Source: Actinomyces graevenitzii C83
GTDB taxonomy: Bacteria; Actinomycetota; Actinomycetes; Actinomycetales; Actinomycetaceae
Direction of reading: 5' to 3'
Length of the DNA stretch: 64,000 nucleotides
Assembly (NCBI RefSeq): GCF_000239695.1
Contig: NZ_JH470339.1
Span: 62,001 to 126,000, forward strand
The notes beneath the pieces were generated by a model. That model was not told where the DNA came from, did not search any database, and saw nothing but the letters and a program-made list of their open reading frames with translations. Position 1 is the first letter of the stretch. Each line of letters opens with the position of its first letter. This document shows positions 61,486 to 64,000 of this stretch, one piece after another. The translations under genes and the position numbers were made by a program.

Positions 61486-62226
61486 TTAAGCCAGCAGCAG
61501 CGGCAAGGTAGAAATAACAGTGGTTATGATGACCAGCGGCTCAAACACCGCCAAAGTTAGCCGCCTGGCCAGCGCGCGCCCAGCCAGCGCCCCAAACAGC
61601 ACGATCGGCACCAAAAAAGCCGCTATTTGCAGGTGCTGGGGCTGAATTAGACCCAGCGAAATAGTGAAGGGAAGCTTAGAAAGATTAACTAGGAAGAAAA
61701 ACCAGGCAGTAGTTCCCAGGAAAGTTTTTACACTGAATTTGCACGCCAAAAAGTACATGCTGGTAACTGGGCCGCCAGCATTAGCAACCATAGTGGTAAA
61801 GCCCGCTAAAGCCCCCGCAATTGCGCGCATAGGTTTATTCGCAGGAATATTGGTTAGCTTACGGCGACGCTGCCAAATAGTTAACATCACTAAAAGTAAT
61901 AAAATAATACCAATAGATTTACGCATCTGTGCCTGGCTAACAAAACGCATAAAGATCGCCCCGGCTACCACCCCGGTAAGCACTGAAACAACCAGGCGCC
62001 GCAATAGTTTGAAGTCGGCGTCGCGCCGGTAAGTCCAAATAGCCAGCAGGTCTCCGGCCAGCAGTAAAACCAGCATCATGCCGGTGGATTCTTTGGCGGG
62101 TAGCACCAGGGCGTAAAGCGCCGCCGCAATTGAAGCTAAACCGGGGATGGCGGTCTTTGCCAGGCCGGTTAGCAGCGCTGCAACGATTAGCATCGCCCAG
62201 CTCAGTACCGTTAAAGAAGCTAACAC
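61486..62226 (-). CDS. TSUP-family permease (TauE/SafE type)
   Basis: 246 residues with seven or eight hydrophobic segments. The N-terminal motif LLTGLAKTAIPGLASIAAAL and the repeated motif GALAGFTTMVANAGGPVTSM are the two conserved half-repeats of the TauE/SafE (4-toluene sulfonate uptake permease) family, which exports or imports sulfur or carbon oxoanions. The substrate cannot be inferred. It is transcribed alone, with no sulfur-metabolism gene beside it. A basic loop WQRRRKLTN separates the two halves. Confidence 0.85.
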   Translation of the reverse strand: MLASLTVLSWAMLIVAALLTGLAKTAIPGLASIAAALYALVLPAKESTGMMLVLLLAGDLLAIWTYRRDADFKLLRRLVVSVLTGVVAGAIFMRFVSQAQMRKSIGIILLLLVMLTIWQRRRKLTNIPANKPMRAIAGALAGFTTMVANAGGPVTSMYFLACKFSVKTFLGTTAWFFFLVNLSKLPFTISLGLIQPQHLQIAAFLVPIVLFGALAGRALARRLTLAVFEPLVIITTVISTLPLLLA

Positions 62227-62269
62227 CGCTACAGTCTACAGTAATTGTCAGAACAATTCTTGCTTGATT

Positions 62270-62881
62270 TTACTTAAAGTAGACTGCCCATATGCCTAAC
62301 CCCACCCAGGCCGACGTTGCCCGCGCTACCAGCGTCCCTGCGGCTACCAGCAGCCCGGCAGTCTGGGCTGCAGCTAGCAGGTTCTTGGCCGAAATTTCCA
62401 GGCCCTCAACATTGCCGTAGGCGGCGTCCTCGTGCTCGATGTTGATGTTCATGTCAGGGTCAGCAGCAGAGATTACCCGCAAGAACTCAGCCCAGTACTC
62501 GGTGTCGTGGCCCAAACCGAAAGCCACGAAACGCCAAGCTGGATCCTGAGGCCAAGATCTGCACCAGTAGCCAACCGCAACCGGAGTCTTGTTCTCAGCC
62601 TCAGCCGGCACCGGCACAAAATCAGTGTCCAACACGCCCCGGTAAGCGGCCCCCGGGAAAATCTTGGTGTCCTTGGCGTGTACGTGACCAATCAGGCCAG
62701 CCAGGCGCTTGCTGGCCAGATCAATGGTCTTAAACAGGTCCTCGGCGTGCTTTAGACCCTCATTGGGTAGCGGGCTGGTGGGGTTACCGGAGGTGTTTAA
62801 GCCAGTCAAGGCTACGCCGTGGGTTTCGAAAACACCCAGGTAGTCCTCGCGGGCGGAGATAAACGTGCTCAGCCCTAACAA
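62270..62881 (-). pseudogene. Broken sugar-phosphate isomerase/epimerase (TIM-barrel) gene
   Basis: The 203-codon frame matches two separate parts of a family of about 330 residues. The first half includes SAREDYLGVFETHGVALTGL, LNTSGNP and GLKHAEDLFKTIDLASKRLA. It then jumps to the C-terminal half: HAKDTKIFPGAAYRGVLDTD, WRFVAFGLGHDTEYWAEFLR, and DPDMNINIEHEDAAYGNVEG. About 100 central residues with metal ligands are missing, the N-terminus is cut, and the last 30 residues look unrelated. I conclude an internal deletion. It is next to iolE, so an inositol-type pathway is partly lost or rearranged here. The comparison is from memory. Confidence 0.7.
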
Positions 62882-62911
62882 GGTGCGCCAGGTCTAGAGG
62901 CGCTTGGGCAT

Positions 62912-62949
62912 AAAAAAGTCCGGACCGCTAGTGAACTGCGATCCGGGAC
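62912..62949 (-). terminator. Terminator after the iolE-like gene
   Basis: Read on the minus strand, GTCCCGGATCGC pairs with GCGGTCCGGAC (a few mismatches) and is followed directly by TTTTTT. Confidence 0.75.
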
Positions 62950-63019
62950 GTATTCCCTTACCTGTAAAGCTGGCTTAAAAACTGCTAGCTTTGCAGGCTT
63001 TGGGGTAAAGTGCTAGGCA

Positions 63020-63946
63020 TCAGGCGTTGATGAGCTTTTCCTCAACGTAGCTGCGAGCGATCTTGGCGTACTTCAGGGGCTCGGCAACCTTGGGGTCCTG
63101 CTCGGCCTCAACTAGGATCCAGCCCTTGTAGCCGTGCTCAACTAGGAAGTTGTAGGGCTCGGGGAAGTCGATGGTGCCGTCGCCAGGGACGGTGAACATG
63201 CCGGCCAGGAAGGAGTCGAGGAAGGAGCGCTTGGCTTCCTTGGACTCGGCCATCTTCTCGGGGCGTACGTCCTTGAAGTGCACGTGCTTGATGCGGTCGA
63301 TGGCGCCGTGCAGCAGGCCCAGGACGTCGCCGTCGCCCACGAAAGCGTGACCGGTGTCGAACAGCAGGGAGACCTTGGTGGGGTCGGTCAGCTCAAGCAG
63401 CTTGAAGGTCTCTTCCTTGGTCTGCACTACGGTGCCCAGGTGGTGGTGGTAGACCAGGTCCAGGCCGTACTCGTGAGCGATCTCGCCAAGCTTGTCCAGG
63501 CCCTCAGCCAGAACCGGCCACTCCTCGTCCTTGAGAACAGGCTTGTTCTCGAAGATGCAGATGTCGCGGATGCCCTGCACGGAGCCGGTCTGCTCGGAGA
63601 CCACCACGCGGGTGGCGCCCAGGAACTGCAGGTACTCGCAGGTGGCGCGGAACTCGGGGATAACGGCGTCGATGCCGTCACGGACGATGAAGGAGGAGAA
63701 CCACTGGGCCACGATCTTCAGGCCAGCAGCGTCAGCCTTAGCCTTGACCTCTTCCTTTGGCGGGTACCAGCCGGCAACCTCGGTGCCACGGAAGCCAACG
63801 GTGGCTAGGTCGTCGAACATGACGTCGATGGTGTTCCATTCGCCAACCTCGGGAATGTCATCGTTACGCCAGCTGATGGGGTGCATACCCCAGGTGATGC
63901 CGTGCGGGTCGGTAATAGCGGTAGTGGGGTCTAGCTTTGCTGCCAT
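63020..63946 (-). CDS. iolE: Myo-inosose-2 dehydratase-like TIM-barrel protein
   Basis: IolE dehydrates 2-keto-myo-inositol in inositol breakdown. The product of about 308 residues begins near DPHGITWGMHPISWRNDDIPEVG, close to the IolE start. RGTEVAGWYPP, LVYHHHLGTVVQ, LLFDTGHAFVGDGD, IKHVHFKDVR and the IolE-like end GYKGWILVEAEQDP follow. I choose ATG 63946 after AAAGGAG; the frame stays open for eight more codons. It lies at the window edge, and an upstream neighbour could confirm an iol cluster. Another xylose-isomerase-like function is possible. Confidence 0.78.
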   Translation of the reverse strand: MAAKLDPTTAITDPHGITWGMHPISWRNDDIPEVGEWNTIDVMFDDLATVGFRGTEVAGWYPPKEEVKAKADAAGLKIVAQWFSSFIVRDGIDAVIPEFRATCEYLQFLGATRVVVSEQTGSVQGIRDICIFENKPVLKDEEWPVLAEGLDKLGEIAHEYGLDLVYHHHLGTVVQTKEETFKLLELTDPTKVSLLFDTGHAFVGDGDVLGLLHGAIDRIKHVHFKDVRPEKMAESKEAKRSFLDSFLAGMFTVPGDGTIDFPEPYNFLVEHGYKGWILVEAEQDPKVAEPLKYAKIARSYVEEKLINA

Positions 63947-64000
63947 TGCAACTCCTTTGTGTTTTAGCATTCGGTGAGCGGCGTATCCCGGCCTTAAGCG

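Overview
The window reads as a chromosomal segment of a moderately high-GC actinobacterium. The ribosomal operon order, the rplM-rpsI-glmM-coaA-glmS-acpS-alr-tsaE-tsaB-rimI-tsaD-groES series, a polyphosphate-glucokinase-like kinase, Tat and lipoprotein secretion signals and frequent GTG starts all point to Actinomycetota. The surface-protein families look most like those of Actinomycetaceae (Actinomyces and relatives). This placement is from memory of gene order and proteins, not from a search.

Region 1 (1-9.1 kb): the end of the spc operon (rpsN end, rpsH, rplF, rplR, rpsE, rpmD, rplO), secY-adk, map, infA, the short rpmJ, then rpsM, rpsK, rpoA and rplQ. rpsD is absent between rpsK and rpoA. 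Region 2 (9.1-19.8 kb): a phosphohexomutase, then five tandem paralogues (G1-G5) of membrane-anchored extracellular proteins. The first is a 996-residue polytopic fusion, and three are clearly AT-richer than their surroundings. Region 3 (19.8-33.9 kb): a ppgK-like ROK kinase, truA, rplM-rpsI, glmM, coaA, glmS, an acpS-nnrD fusion, alr, tsaE, an unknown secreted protein, tsaB and rimI. This is core translation, cell-wall precursor, CoA and tRNA-modification work. Region 4 (33.9-47.8 kb): sdhCAB lies inside the t6A cluster ahead of tsaD. A heterodimeric ABC exporter, a Tat-secreted protein of unknown function, a THUMP-like methyltransferase, a CIRCE-controlled groES without groEL, and guaB follow.

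Region 5 (47.8-54.9 kb, mostly minus strand): a tandem array of a two-gene cassette made of a lipoprotein (recalled as DUF6318-like) and a secreted PKD-domain protein. Five lipoprotein genes are intact. Only two PKD genes are intact; three survive as deletion remnants that keep both ends. A sixth lipoprotein unit may be present as a remnant. This array and the G1-G5 array are the most unusual content. Both are tandem expansions of exported proteins whose first folded module resembles an NTF2-like domain.

Region 6 (55-64 kb): a DnaQ-family exonuclease, ptsH, an RNase HI with a long heptad-repeat tail, pta-ackA, a TSUP permease, a broken sugar-phosphate isomerase gene and an iolE-like gene at the right edge.

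Intergenic DNA is rich in tandem repeats (23 bp x5, 17 bp x4, 22 bp x3, 30 bp x3.5). A 50-bp palindromic element occurs twice in opposite orientation, and the word GCGCCGTCGTC occurs eleven times. I saw no tRNA or rRNA gene, transposase, integrase or CRISPR array.
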